From: Thiobacillus sp.
Lineage (GTDB): Bacteria > Pseudomonadota > Gammaproteobacteria > Burkholderiales > Thiobacillaceae
Assembly: GCA_024235835.1 (NCBI GenBank)
Contig: JACKLQ010000004.1
Location: 62,001 to 126,000 of the forward strand
DNA length: 64,000 bases
Reading direction: 5' to 3'
Program-made: the position numbers and the translations under genes
In this document: positions 25,013 through 33,703 of the stretch, piece after piece
Layout of the letters: each line of letters starts with the position of its first letter
Numbering within the stretch: the stretch's first letter is position 1
Notes under the pieces: model-generated
What the model was told of the DNA's origin: nothing
What the model saw: only the letters and a program-made list of their open reading frames with translations
Database searches by the model: none

Positions 25013-25768
25013 GAGCTCGAACACCTGGCCGTTGACCAGGGCCCTGGCCACCGCGCCATGGCGGGCCAGCTCGGCCATGATGCCGGCCTCCCCGCCCGGC
25101 TTGAGGTGGGTGATCCAGACCTCCGGCCCCACCTTGAGCTTGCCCAGGTCCGGCGCCAGGGTCCTGGGGCAATAGTGCCTGGAGGCCTCGGCTATGTGGG
25201 CCAGGGCGTCCTGGAACGAACATTCCACGATGAGATGCCTGAGGTCGCGGGTGCTGTTGGCAAGCTGCCACAGGGCCTCGTGGCTCGCAGTATCCCCGGA
25301 AAACAACAGGCTGCCCAGGGCTTCCCGCACCAGATAGCCCACCGCGGGCACCACATGATGGGCCGGGATGGCCGCGATCTCCCTTCCACCCACCATGATG
25401 GGCTCGCTTTCGAGCAGGGACTCGTAACGCAGAAATGGATCTTCCGGGTTTGGGATGCGGGCGAAGTCCGGCCACAGTCGCCAGTTGAACAAGTGGTCGC
25501 GCAGGGTTTGCAGCGTCTCTGGCAGACCGTGCAGGGTCAAGGGCTTTCCCCGCTCGGCCCCAACGCTGTCCAGCATCAACGGCAGGGAGCAAATGTGATC
25601 GAGATGGCTGTGGGTGAGGAACACATGATCGATCCGGCATAGCTCGGCGTGGGAAAGGTTCGTGACGCCGGTGCCGCAGTCCAGCAGGATGTCGTCGTCC
25701 ACCAGGAAGGACGTGGTGTGGCGTCCGTCGCCGATGCCGCCTGAGCAACCCAGGACACGCACCTTCAT
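25010..25768 (-). CDS. Class II cyclic-nucleotide phosphodiesterase (metallo-beta-lactamase fold)
   Basis: 252 residues, cytosolic. The metal-binding motif THSHLDH at about residue 51 fits the class II cAMP phosphodiesterase signature. Further ligands lie in IPAHHVVPAVGY and LLFSGDTASHEALWQ, and WITHLKPGG near the C-terminus. It lies 94 bases downstream of a CHASE2 adenylate cyclase on the same strand, so synthesis and hydrolysis of a cyclic nucleotide appear to be paired. Its stop codon is the edge of a palindromic repeat. Other metal-dependent hydrolase roles are possible. Confidence 0.85.
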   Translation of the reverse strand: MKVRVLGCSGGIGDGRHTTSFLVDDDILLDCGTGVTNLSHAELCRIDHVFLTHSHLDHICSLPLMLDSVGAERGKPLTLHGLPETLQTLRDHLFNWRLWPDFARIPNPEDPFLRYESLLESEPIMVGGREIAAIPAHHVVPAVGYLVREALGSLLFSGDTASHEALWQLANSTRDLRHLIVECSFQDALAHIAEASRHYCPRTLAPDLGKLKVGPEVWITHLKPGGEAGIMAELARHGAVARALVNGQVFEL

Positions 25769-25862
25769 GGTGATGCCTGCTCAAGAAACTCGCCGGGCTG
25801 TTCCAGGGGCTCCCTGGCGGCCCGGAATGAAAACCGAGGGGAACAAGGCGGGCGGGGGGGCC

Positions 25863-28082
25863 TCATTTCGTGGTGAAGGTGAACACGCCGTCCCATTGAG
25901 CCGGCGGCGGGTTGAAGCGGAAATGGGTGACCCGGTCCAGGTAGACGTCGTAGAGCTTGCGCGGGTTGGCCTTGCGCAGTTCCATGAGCTTGATCTCCGC
26001 GTCGTCCCAGCGCTGGGCCTGGTAGTCCTGGAAAGCGGCCTCGAACTGCTCCGCCTCCTTCAGCCGCTCCGGTCCCACTTCCGCAGCCACGCCCAGGGGC
26101 TCGAAAATGGCCACGGGCACGTCCTTGCCCTTGACCCGCACCTGGTCGATGGTCTGGAAGGCCAGGTCCGGACACTCTGCCTTGGTGGCTTCTCCCACCA
26201 GCACGCCCACACCATATTGGCGTGTCAGGGCTTCCAGGCGGGAAGCCAGGTTCACCGCGTCGGCCATCACCGTGTAGGCCATGCGGAATTCCGAGCCCAT
26301 GTTGCCCACGCTCATGCGGCCGGTGTTGACCCCAACGCCGATCTTCAAGGACGGCCAGCCCTTTTCCTCCAGCTTCGGATTCAGGGCCGTCAGGGCAGTC
26401 TGCATGGCCAGGGCGGCCAGTACGGCATCATGGGCGTGGCGTTCATCGCTCATGGGAGCGCCCCAGAAGGCCATGATGGCATCGCCGATATACTTGTCGA
26501 TGGTGCCTTTTCCCTCCTGTACCACCCGGGTCATGGCGGACAGGTAGACGTTGAGCAGTTCGGCCAACTGGGCCGCCTCCAGCTTCTCGGAGATGCTGGT
26601 GAAGCCCACGATGTCGGAGAACAGCACGCTCATCACCCGGGACTCGCCCCTGAGGCTGTAGCGGGCCGGGTCCTTGGCCATCTCGTCCACCAGTTCCGGC
26701 GGCACGTACTGGCCGAACAAACGGGTAATCTGGGCCTTGGATCGGGCCTCCACGAAGAACCCCCAACTCATGTTCAGCACGAACAGGCCCGCCACGGTCA
26801 TCAGGGGCGTGGCCATGTTCAGGCTCATGTCCATGGCATGCCAGACGTAGAAATCCAGGCCCACCAGCGCGGCGATCAGTCCACCGGCCAGGGCCCCGGA
26901 CCACGCCGGCGTCATCCAGGGCAGGGCCGCCGCCATGGCCAGGCCCAGGGCCAGCACGGCGCCCACCAGCAGGGCGCGCTGGCTGGCCGGCTCCCATTTG
27001 ACGGTGCCGTCCAGGATGCCGGAAATCAGGTTGGCGTGTATCTCCACCCCCGCGAAGGCCTTGTCGGCTGGGGTGACCCGCAGGTCCAGGAGTCCCGGGG
27101 CGGTGGAGCCCACGATGACGATGCGGCCCTCCAGCTGGGAAGCAGGAGTCCGTCCAGCGATGATGTTGGCGGCGGATTCATAATGGAAAGCGCCCGCAAC
27201 CCGATAGGGCACCAGGGCCATGGCCTGTTTGTCCAGGGGCACCGCCAGACCATCCGCGTCCAGGGACGGAGGACGCCAGCCATGCCCCCCCTGGCCGGCG
27301 GGGAGGACGGACAGGGCCTCCGCCCCCATGCCGGCGCGCACCAGGTTCAGGGCCAGGGAGCCATAGCATCGCCCACCATGTTCAACAACCATGGGCATGC
27401 GGCGCATGACGCCGTCGAAGTCGGGCATGGCATTGAAGAATCCGGCGAAGGGCGTCTGGGCCTGGAGTCGCTCCAGGTTGCCGGAATAGCTGGTGCCATG
27501 GAGGGGACGGATGCCCTTGTTTGCCAGGGCCTCGCAGTCCAGCACGGGCTCTGGCAACACGCCCACGCTTTCCTGCCCTTCGTTGATGCCAAAGTAATAG
27601 CCCAGCACCGCAGGTCCATCCGCCAGGGCCTCGGCGAGACGACCGTCGTAATCCAGACGGTCCCGCAGGCGGTTCAGACTGGCATTGAAACCCGCGTCCC
27701 CCGCCATGGGGCCCTGGGCCAGCTTCTCCAGGACGGGCAGGCCGGAGCTCTGGTCCGGCTCGGCGAAGATCACGTCGAAACCCAGGGCCGCCACACCGTA
27801 CTGCTGGAACAGGTTGTTGGACAGTGCCGCCAGCTTGTCACGGGGCCATGGCCAGCGGCCGATCTCCTTCAGGCTCTTCTCGTCGATGTCGGCGATGACG
27901 ATGCGGTCGTCCACCAACTTCACCTGGGAAAAACGCACCTTCAGGTCATAGAGAGCGGCGTCCAGCTTGTCGATGAAGTTGGTGGGGTACAGCCCCGCCG
28001 CCTGCCCCAGGAGCAGCAGCACGAACACCAGACCGGCGGCGAACTGACCCAGGAAGCGGCGGGCACGCAGGTTCAACGCCAT
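25863..28082 (-). CDS. Membrane adenylate/guanylate cyclase with CHASE2 sensor
   Basis: 739 residues. An N-terminal membrane segment (about 15-35) is followed by an extracytoplasmic CHASE2 domain (about 40-330), with RPWPRDKLA-like and GFDVIFAEPD motifs. About three membrane segments lie between about 335 and 430. A class III cyclase domain (about 480-660) carries VLFSDIVGFTSISEKL, IGDAIMAFWGAP and GVNTGRMSVGNMGS. A short C-terminal region remains. It converts ATP (or GTP) to the 3',5'-cyclic nucleotide. It starts four bases after the M48 gene stop, so it is co-transcribed with it. Confidence 0.93.
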   Translation of the reverse strand: MALNLRARRFLGQFAAGLVFVLLLLGQAAGLYPTNFIDKLDAALYDLKVRFSQVKLVDDRIVIADIDEKSLKEIGRWPWPRDKLAALSNNLFQQYGVAALGFDVIFAEPDQSSGLPVLEKLAQGPMAGDAGFNASLNRLRDRLDYDGRLAEALADGPAVLGYYFGINEGQESVGVLPEPVLDCEALANKGIRPLHGTSYSGNLERLQAQTPFAGFFNAMPDFDGVMRRMPMVVEHGGRCYGSLALNLVRAGMGAEALSVLPAGQGGHGWRPPSLDADGLAVPLDKQAMALVPYRVAGAFHYESAANIIAGRTPASQLEGRIVIVGSTAPGLLDLRVTPADKAFAGVEIHANLISGILDGTVKWEPASQRALLVGAVLALGLAMAAALPWMTPAWSGALAGGLIAALVGLDFYVWHAMDMSLNMATPLMTVAGLFVLNMSWGFFVEARSKAQITRLFGQYVPPELVDEMAKDPARYSLRGESRVMSVLFSDIVGFTSISEKLEAAQLAELLNVYLSAMTRVVQEGKGTIDKYIGDAIMAFWGAPMSDERHAHDAVLAALAMQTALTALNPKLEEKGWPSLKIGVGVNTGRMSVGNMGSEFRMAYTVMADAVNLASRLEALTRQYGVGVLVGEATKAECPDLAFQTIDQVRVKGKDVPVAIFEPLGVAAEVGPERLKEAEQFEAAFQDYQAQRWDDAEIKLMELRKANPRKLYDVYLDRVTHFRFNPPPAQWDGVFTFTTK

Positions 28083-28086
28083 GCCC

Positions 28087-29004
28087 TCACCTCAGGCGGT
28101 AAAAGCGGTTGGCCACCGACTGGCCCTCCGGCACGTTGTCCAGGTGGCTACCCACCGCCTCGGCCAGGCGGCCCAGGCGCTCCTCCGGGTGGGGGTGGGT
28201 CTTGAACAGCAGCGAAACCCGCTTGTCACCCTTGGCTACGTGGCCGATCTCCGCCAGCACCGTGGGCAGTGCATAGGTGTCGTAGCCCGCCCGGGCCGTG
28301 AGCACCACGCCGATGCGGTCCGCCTCGTACTCGGCCTCCTTGTCCAGCCCTCGCGCCACCACCTCGGCGCCGTTGCCGATGAGGTTCTGGATCAACTGGT
28401 CCTCGTTGGCGAGCTTGCTGCCGAAGAGGGATCCCAGGGCGGCGATGGCCTGGCTTTGCTGCAACAGCTTGAGGTGGTGCTTGCGAATCACGTGTCCGAT
28501 TTCATGACCCAGCACGCCCGCCAGTTCCGCCTCGTTGCCCAACCGCCGGTACAGGCCCTTGGTGAGGAAGATGTAGCCGCCAGGGGCAGCGAAGGCGTTG
28601 ATGTCTTCGCTCTCGATGACGCCGAAACGCCAGGGCAGGCCGGGCCTTTCGCTCTGCAGGGAAACCCATCGCCCCACGTTGTTGACGTATTGCTGCAGGG
28701 CCGGGTCCTTCACCAGTGGGGCCGCACCCAACAGGTTGCCGGCAATACGCCGACCGATACGCACCTCCTCCTCCTGGGAGGTATTGCCCTTGAGCAAGGC
28801 GCTGAGCAACTGGGTTTCAGGCCTGGCGTTGTCCTGCCCCCCCTGCTGGGGCGGGGTAGCCAGGGCCTGCTGGCTTTCACCGCCGCCAACTTTTTCCTTT
28901 AACAGGCCCTTCAGGACGTCCCCGAATCCTCCCGCCTGGGCACTACCGAGCCCCATCAGGCCGGCAAACAGCAACGGGAACAGGTTTCTGGCCGCGCGTC
29001 TCAT
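28087..29004 (-). CDS. Periplasmic M48 family metalloprotease
   Basis: 305 residues with a signal peptide (about 1-25, AQA-GG). The zinc site HEIGHVIRKHH lies near residue 165, with the third ligand in the EAEYEADRIG segment near 225. A Q/G-rich linker precedes the catalytic domain. The later HPHPEERL motif is also typical of M48C (YcaL/BepA-like) enzymes, which degrade or quality-control envelope proteins. It overlaps the SH3 gene by four bases and the cyclase gene starts four bases after it. Confidence 0.92.
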   Translation of the reverse strand: MRRAARNLFPLLFAGLMGLGSAQAGGFGDVLKGLLKEKVGGGESQQALATPPQQGGQDNARPETQLLSALLKGNTSQEEEVRIGRRIAGNLLGAAPLVKDPALQQYVNNVGRWVSLQSERPGLPWRFGVIESEDINAFAAPGGYIFLTKGLYRRLGNEAELAGVLGHEIGHVIRKHHLKLLQQSQAIAALGSLFGSKLANEDQLIQNLIGNGAEVVARGLDKEAEYEADRIGVVLTARAGYDTYALPTVLAEIGHVAKGDKRVSLLFKTHPHPEERLGRLAEAVGSHLDNVPEGQSVANRFYRLR

Positions 29005-29522
29005 TGTCCACCTCCCGGAAAACCGTCACCTCCATTGCCACCGGCTTCCGCCTTGGGCTCAGGCAGATAAGCCACATCCCTGGCTTCAAGGCCGGCCGCC
29101 TGGGCAAAACTCCTCGCTGCCGCGGGCTTGGCCCGGAAGGAATTCAACAGTTTCAGTTCCTTGGCATCGAACCTGGCGCCCTTGAGCTCTTCCTCGTTGA
29201 GTCCCCGCAGGCCGGCCACGGCCACCACCTGGCCTTCGCGGCGCGAGGCCAGCGCGGCGACATCGCCGACGCTCCCGGTGGTGACGCTGGTGCGCACGGA
29301 AAGGATGCGCACCCAGCCGGTGCTGCCTCCGTAACGGACCTGGGTCCAGCCGCCCTGCCGGAGCAGTACTTCCACGACGGCGCCCTTGCTGACGCTGGCC
29401 ACCTTCGCGGCCGCGCTGCTAGGGGTGGCCCTGAGATCCTCATCCTTGATCATGGTGCCGGGCGCGGCCCAAAGGGCCTGGGAAACCAGGCCGGCCGCAA
29501 GCATGAGCAGATATCGTTTCAT
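29001..29522 (-). CDS. Exported bacterial SH3-domain protein
   Basis: 173 residues from ATG 29522, chosen because the signal peptide (KRYLLMLAAGLVSQALWA) begins there; a GTG/ATG upstream at 29549 is possible. An SH3-like fold follows (LRATPSSAAAKVASVSKGAVVEVL, QVRYGGSTGWVRI). A helical part with FDAKELKLLNSF and a Gly-rich tail (GGNGGDGFPGGG) follow. It is first in the SH3-M48-cyclase-phosphodiesterase operon. The Gly-rich end may tether or bind a partner; this is inference. Confidence 0.88.
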   Translation of the reverse strand: MKRYLLMLAAGLVSQALWAAPGTMIKDEDLRATPSSAAAKVASVSKGAVVEVLLRQGGWTQVRYGGSTGWVRILSVRTSVTTGSVGDVAALASRREGQVVAVAGLRGLNEEELKGARFDAKELKLLNSFRAKPAAARSFAQAAGLEARDVAYLPEPKAEAGGNGGDGFPGGGQ

Positions 29523-29624
29523 GGCAATGCTCTCTCGCAAATACGCCATCGGGGCCGGGGCCTTGCCCTGCCCCTCGGACTCCAGTGGCCCGGGCGTTCT
29601 GGTTGAATGATACATGGGGGTTAT

Positions 29625-30431
29625 ATGATTCCGCCCATGAGTTGGCTCACTGACTTCCTCATCCGACGTGGCGCGGGGGCCCTGGCCCTCTGGCGCACCT
29701 GGCAAGGCATCTTCCGCTTTGCAGCCCAGGCCCTGGCCGCCACCCTGACTCCTGCTGCCTACAACAGCGCCACCCGCATGGTGGTGATGAAGCAGATCTA
29801 TTTCACCGCCTGGCAGATCCTGCTGCCCTTTACCCTGTTCGCCGCCTTGCTTTCCTTCGTGCTGATCATGATCGTGGTCGACACCGCAGCCCAGATCGGG
29901 CAATCCGATTTCGCCCTGGAGATGAGCATGCGGGTGCTGGTGCTGGAAATCCTGCCCCTGGTCACCGCCCTGTTCGTGGCCCTGCGGTCCAGTTCGGCCA
30001 TCAATACCGAAGTGGCCCTCATGCGCATCCACAATGAAATAGACGCCCTGGAGTCCGCTGGCGTTGACACCCTGCGCATGGAATTCATGCCCCGTGTCAT
30101 TGGCGGCGTCGTCTCTGTACTGGCCCTCACCGCCATCACCAGCGTGCTGGCCCTGGTGCTGGCCTACTTCGCGGTGTACGGCTTCCAGCTCTGGAGCCTG
30201 CCGGATTTCACCCGGGTCATGGGCAAGGTCTTCGACGTGCCCGTCATGGCCGGCATCTGGCTCAAGAGCCTGGCTTTTGGTCTGGCTGTCACCATCATTC
30301 CCGTGGCGGAAGGCCTGGCCACGCCAAAGATGTTGTTCATGGCCCCCATCTCCGTGCTGCGGGGCATGGTGCGCCTGTTCTTCGTCCTCATGTTCATCGA
30401 GGTGGCGTCATTAGCCTTCAAGTACATATAG
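29625..30431 (+). CDS. MlaE-type ABC permease (MCE lipid transport)
   Basis: Inner-membrane permease of the MlaE/YrbE family, 268 residues, five to six membrane segments. Family features are ILLPFTLFAALLSFVLIMIVV and LRSSSAINTEVALMRIHNEIDALESAGVD, the cytoplasmic coupling-helix region. ATG 29625 follows GGGGG closely; ATG 29637 is an alternative. It is followed without gap by a degenerate ATPase gene, an MCE protein and a lipoprotein, so it belongs to a phospholipid or hydrophobic-substrate transport operon. Confidence 0.9.
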   Translation: MIPPMSWLTDFLIRRGAGALALWRTWQGIFRFAAQALAATLTPAAYNSATRMVVMKQIYFTAWQILLPFTLFAALLSFVLIMIVVDTAAQIGQSDFALEMSMRVLVLEILPLVTALFVALRSSSAINTEVALMRIHNEIDALESAGVDTLRMEFMPRVIGGVVSVLALTAITSVLALVLAYFAVYGFQLWSLPDFTRVMGKVFDVPVMAGIWLKSLAFGLAVTIIPVAEGLATPKMLFMAPISVLRGMVRLFFVLMFIEVASLAFKYI

Positions 30432-30493
30432 AGTGGCTGGCGGACGATGCCGCCCGGCGCACCCTCATCGCCACCCAGGCCAAGGCCGCCCTG

Positions 30494-30868
30494 GTGTCGG
30501 CCGACCTGCCCCTGCGTGCCAATCTCGCGGTCCTCGAAAACATCGCCGTGGTACCCCAGTACACTCGGAACATGACCTACCAGGAGGCGGTGGACGTGGC
30601 CTGGAACCTCCTGCACCAGCTGGGCTACACCGATGCCGCCTACAAGCGGGACCCGGCCCTGAACCATGAGGAGCGCTTCGTCGCCAAGTTGCTGCGGGCC
30701 GCGGTCAGCGGCCCCGACCTGCTGCTCATCGACCGCCCCGCTATGCTTTTGCCCGATACCCGCTATCCTCCGTTCGTGGATGACGTTCTAAAGCGGCTGG
30801 ATGACCGACTCAACAACTGCTGGATCCTGGACTACCAATGGAACGAGCCCCTATACGCGCCCCGCTGA
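30494..30868 (+). CDS. Degenerate ABC ATPase-like protein lacking the Walker A half
   Basis: Occupies the place of the MlaF ATPase but covers only the second half of such a domain. From GTG 30494 it has 124 residues. The frame is open further upstream into the mlaE end (residues like IEWLADDAARRTLIATQ), and no ordinary start codon is visible there, so the start is uncertain. A Q-loop-like segment (RANLAVLENIAV) is followed by a corrupted signature (NHEERFVAKLLRAAV for LSGGQQQRVAIARAL). A Walker B-like LLLIDRPAML follows, in which the catalytic Glu position is Arg. No P-loop exists. It overlaps the MCE gene by 31 bases. It may be a remnant or a structural stand-in. Confidence 0.7.
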   Translation: MSADLPLRANLAVLENIAVVPQYTRNMTYQEAVDVAWNLLHQLGYTDAAYKRDPALNHEERFVAKLLRAAVSGPDLLLIDRPAMLLPDTRYPPFVDDVLKRLDDRLNNCWILDYQWNEPLYAPR

Positions 30869-31836
30869 TCAAGAACCTGGAATTCAAGGTGGGCCTGCTG
30901 GTGAGCCTCACCGCCCTGCTGGGCATCGGCCTGGTGATCTACGGCCTTTACGCCCGGGGCTGGTTCGAGCCTACCCTGACCATCAGGCTCACCGCCCCCA
31001 ACGCCGAAGGGGTCAGCGTGGGCATGCCCGTCAGCTTCTCCGGTTTCCCCATCGGCGAGGTGAAGAAGATGGACCTGACGGAGGACGCCAAGGTCCTGCT
31101 GGAAGTGGCCATTCCCGAGCGGGACGCAAAGTGGCTGCGCCAGACCAGCCAGTTCACCCTGGAAAAGGCCATCATCGGCGGAGCCAAGATCAAGGCCTTC
31201 ACTGCCAACCTGAAGGATGCCCCCCTTAAGGATGAAACCGAGTTCAGCCTCATCACGGGGGAGGATCCCCTGGACATCGCCGTCATCAAGCAGCGGGTGC
31301 AGACCCTGCTGGAAAACGTGGTGGCCATGACCCAGGCCCAGGCCCCCATCAACCGCACACTGGGACATGTGGAGACCATGACGGGGCGCATGGCGGGCGA
31401 GTACGGCGTGCTGGGCGGGGTCATGGGCAGCCCGGAAAAGGCCGCCGAAGTGGTGAGGATCATCGAGAAGGCCAACACCCTGATGACCAGCGTGAACGGC
31501 ATCTCCCTCAAGGTGGACGGCATGCTGGCCAAGGCGGACACCCAGGTGTTCGGGCCCGACGGGGTCATGGACCACACCCGCCAGTCCGTGGTCCAGGTCA
31601 ACCGCATGCTGGGCGAGGTGCGGGAAAGCCTGAAGAAGGCGGACGCCATCCTGGCCTCGGCCCAGTCCGCCAGCGCCGACGTGGCCGTCATCACCGGCAA
31701 CGTGAAGGAGGCCACCACGGACATGGCCCAGTTGCGCACCGAGATCGACGACAGCGTGCGCAAGGTCAACCACCTGATCAACGAGATCAACAAGAAGTGG
31801 CCCTTTGCCCGGGACGTGGAGATCAAGACGCCATGA
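30838..31836 (+). CDS. MCE domain protein (MlaD family)
   Basis: 332 residues. A single N-terminal membrane segment (about 18-40) is followed by the MCE domain (about 45-125), with LTAPNAEGVSVGMPVSFSG and GEVKKMDLTE. A long helical C-terminal region (about 150-325) of heptad character follows. Such proteins sit in the inner membrane with hexameric MCE rings that pass lipids between membranes. The start ATG 30838 overlaps the ATPase-like gene. The stop overlaps the following lipoprotein ATG (ATGA). Confidence 0.93.
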   Translation: MERAPIRAPLIKNLEFKVGLLVSLTALLGIGLVIYGLYARGWFEPTLTIRLTAPNAEGVSVGMPVSFSGFPIGEVKKMDLTEDAKVLLEVAIPERDAKWLRQTSQFTLEKAIIGGAKIKAFTANLKDAPLKDETEFSLITGEDPLDIAVIKQRVQTLLENVVAMTQAQAPINRTLGHVETMTGRMAGEYGVLGGVMGSPEKAAEVVRIIEKANTLMTSVNGISLKVDGMLAKADTQVFGPDGVMDHTRQSVVQVNRMLGEVRESLKKADAILASAQSASADVAVITGNVKEATTDMAQLRTEIDDSVRKVNHLINEINKKWPFARDVEIKTP

Positions 31837-32522
31837 AGACAGAAACATGGGGCAAGGGACAAGGGGCATGGGGACTCCTGGTCGTGGTGCTTGCGCTGAC
31901 GGGTTGCGCCGGCTCGCCTCCCCCGCCGGACTGGAAGATGAATGCAGTGAGCCTGCTGGAGCACTTCCAGGCGCGCTGGCTTGAGGGCGACTCCAAGGCA
32001 GCGGACCTGGCCCTGGAAAAAAGCCGCAAGGAGATCGCCAGTACCGGGCGCCTGGACCTGCTGGCCAGGGTGGAACTGGCCGCCTGCGGCACCCGCGCGG
32101 CGGCCCTGGATTTCTCACCCTGCCAGGCCTATACGGCCCTGGCCACCGAGGCAGCCGCCCACGACAAGGTTTACGCCCAATTCATCGGTGGAGACTGGAG
32201 TGGCCTGGACGCCAGGTTGCTCCCACCCCACTACGCCGGCGTGGCGAGTGCCAAGGATGCCGCCGCAGCCAACAAGGCAGTGGCAAGGATCAAGGATCCC
32301 CTTCCCCGCCTCATCGCCGCCGGCTTGCTGCTCAGGCAGGAGCGCGCCGAACCCGCCACCCTGGCCCTGGCCACGGAAACCGCTTCCGAGCGGGGCTGGC
32401 GCCGCCCCTTGCTCACGTGGCTGGAAGTCCAGCTCAAGCGTGCCCAGGCCGCTGGCGACCACAGTGCGGTTACCCACCTGAAGCGCCGCATCGACTTGGC
32501 CGAAGGCACTACACACCCTTAA
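31833..32522 (+). CDS. Lipoprotein of the MCE operon, function unknown
   Basis: 229 residues from ATG 31833, overlapping the MCE stop. It has a lipoprotein signal with lipobox LALTGC near residue 27. The mature protein is mostly helical with paired cysteines (AACGTRAAALDFSPC). The N-terminal signal region is encoded by a GGGGCAAGGGACAAGGGGCATGGGG-like repeat stretch, giving a Gly/Lys/Trp-rich n-region. It probably acts as the envelope partner of the MCE transporter, as such operons often end in a lipoprotein; I do not recognise the family. Confidence 0.82.
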   Translation: MKTETWGKGQGAWGLLVVVLALTGCAGSPPPPDWKMNAVSLLEHFQARWLEGDSKAADLALEKSRKEIASTGRLDLLARVELAACGTRAAALDFSPCQAYTALATEAAAHDKVYAQFIGGDWSGLDARLLPPHYAGVASAKDAAAANKAVARIKDPLPRLIAAGLLLRQERAEPATLALATETASERGWRRPLLTWLEVQLKRAQAAGDHSAVTHLKRRIDLAEGTTHP

Positions 32523-32567
32523 AAATCAGCCAGTTATTTAATACAACAGAAAATTAGAATTTACTCA

Positions 32568-32573
32568 TATAAT
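32568..32573 (+). promoter_or_regulatory. Candidate -10 box for the YeeE/YedE pair
   Basis: Perfect TATAAT in an unusually AT-rich 80-bp gap, 30 bases upstream of the ATG and followed by an AGGAGGAG ribosome-binding site. No clear -35 at the expected spacing. Confidence 0.5.
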
Positions 32574-32602
32574 CCGCAGCCATAATTTCCAGGAGGAGAA
32601 TA

Positions 32603-33160
32603 ATGGACTGGTTATACCAACCCTGGCCTTGGTATGTAGCGGGCCCCATCATCGGCCTGATGGTGCCGCTCATGCTGTTCATCGGGAACCGATCCTTCGG
32701 CATTTCCAACAACCTGCGCCATCTTTGCGCCATCACCCAGCCGCAAAAGGTGGACGTGGACTTCTTCAGGTACAACTGGAAGGAGCACACCTGGAGCCTG
32801 GTGTTCGTCATCGGTACTGCCCTGGGGGGCTACCTGGCTGGCGTGGTGTTCGCGGACCCCAACCCGGTGCAACTCACCCAGGCCGCCCAGGACATGTTGC
32901 TGTCCTGGGGATTCCTGCTGCCCAGCGGCAGCCTGGTGCCGGACGAACTGTTCCATACCAGCGTACGCAACTTCACCTTCCTTTTCGCCTGTGGCGTGCT
33001 GGTGGGATTCGGCACCCGCTACGCCGGGGGCTGCACCTCGGGACATGCGATCACGGGGCTTTCCACCATGCAACTGCCCTCCCTGTTCGCGGTGCTGGGC
33101 ATCTTCGCCGGCGGCCTCACCGCTTCATGGTTCCTCGTCCCCCACATGCTGATCGGATAA
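32603..33160 (+). CDS. YeeE/YedE family (DUF395) sulfur transporter, first half
   Basis: 185 residues with four to five membrane segments. The conserved cysteine motif GGCTSGHAITGLSTM near residue 145 is the YeeE/YedE signature. Members of this family move thiosulfate or other sulfur species across the inner membrane. The protein is about half the size of TsuA-type single-chain transporters and is followed seven bases later by the second half. A strong AGGAGGAG precedes the start. Confidence 0.88.
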   Translation: MDWLYQPWPWYVAGPIIGLMVPLMLFIGNRSFGISNNLRHLCAITQPQKVDVDFFRYNWKEHTWSLVFVIGTALGGYLAGVVFADPNPVQLTQAAQDMLLSWGFLLPSGSLVPDELFHTSVRNFTFLFACGVLVGFGTRYAGGCTSGHAITGLSTMQLPSLFAVLGIFAGGLTASWFLVPHMLIG

Positions 33161-33167
33161 GCCGACC

Positions 33168-33587
33168 ATGACCCGCTACCTGCCTTACCTCCTGGCCGGC
33201 GTGATTTTCGGCTTCGTGCTGATCAAATCCGAGGCCGCCTCCTGGTACCGCATCCAGGAGATGTTCCATTTCCTGAATTTCCACATGTTCGGGATCATGT
33301 TCTCCGCCATCGTTACCGGCTTCGTCAGCATCCAGGTCATCCGGCGCTTCGGGGAAAAACATTCCCTAGACGGCCAGTCCATCGAAATCCCCGTCAAGGA
33401 ACCCGGCCGCAAGAGCTACATCCTGGGCGGCCTCATCTTCGGCTTCGGCTGGGGTCTGATCGGCCTGTGCCCCGGGCCTGTGTTCGCCCTGGTGGGTACG
33501 GGATCCATCGGCGCCCTGGTGGTCCTGGCCGGTGCCTTGCATGGCACCTGGCTGTATGGCGCCCTCAAGCAGCATTTGCCCCACTGA
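33168..33587 (+). CDS. YeeE/YedE family (DUF395) sulfur transporter, second half
   Basis: 139 residues with four membrane segments and the second family motif, GLIGLCPGPVFALVGTGS, near residue 100. The two genes together supply both conserved Cys motifs of a full transporter. Each has its own start, and the split is also seen in other sulfur bacteria (PmpAB-like pairs), so this is not read as a frameshift. The neighbouring exported SCP2-like protein and nearby fccAB support a sulfur-oxidation role. Confidence 0.88.
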   Translation: MTRYLPYLLAGVIFGFVLIKSEAASWYRIQEMFHFLNFHMFGIMFSAIVTGFVSIQVIRRFGEKHSLDGQSIEIPVKEPGRKSYILGGLIFGFGWGLIGLCPGPVFALVGTGSIGALVVLAGALHGTWLYGALKQHLPH

Positions 33588-33703
33588 CAAATTTTCCTGG
33601 CCAATCAATAGGGTTTTTGACAGTCCGGGCGTCAACGGATTAGTCTTCGTCCCCGTTTGCAATATCACCACGCAATACTTACCACTAGATAGAGGAGTCA
33701 TAC

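Noticed and set aside
25662..28205. 847-codon plus-strand open frame opposite the cyclase gene
   Set aside because: Composition is His/Gly/Gln/Arg-rich with no domain, and the minus strand holds a clear CHASE2 cyclase; a GC-driven shadow.
33160..33168. Frameshift splitting one YeeE/YedE gene
   Set aside because: Both halves have their own start, complete helices and one Cys motif each; such paired genes are known in other bacteria.
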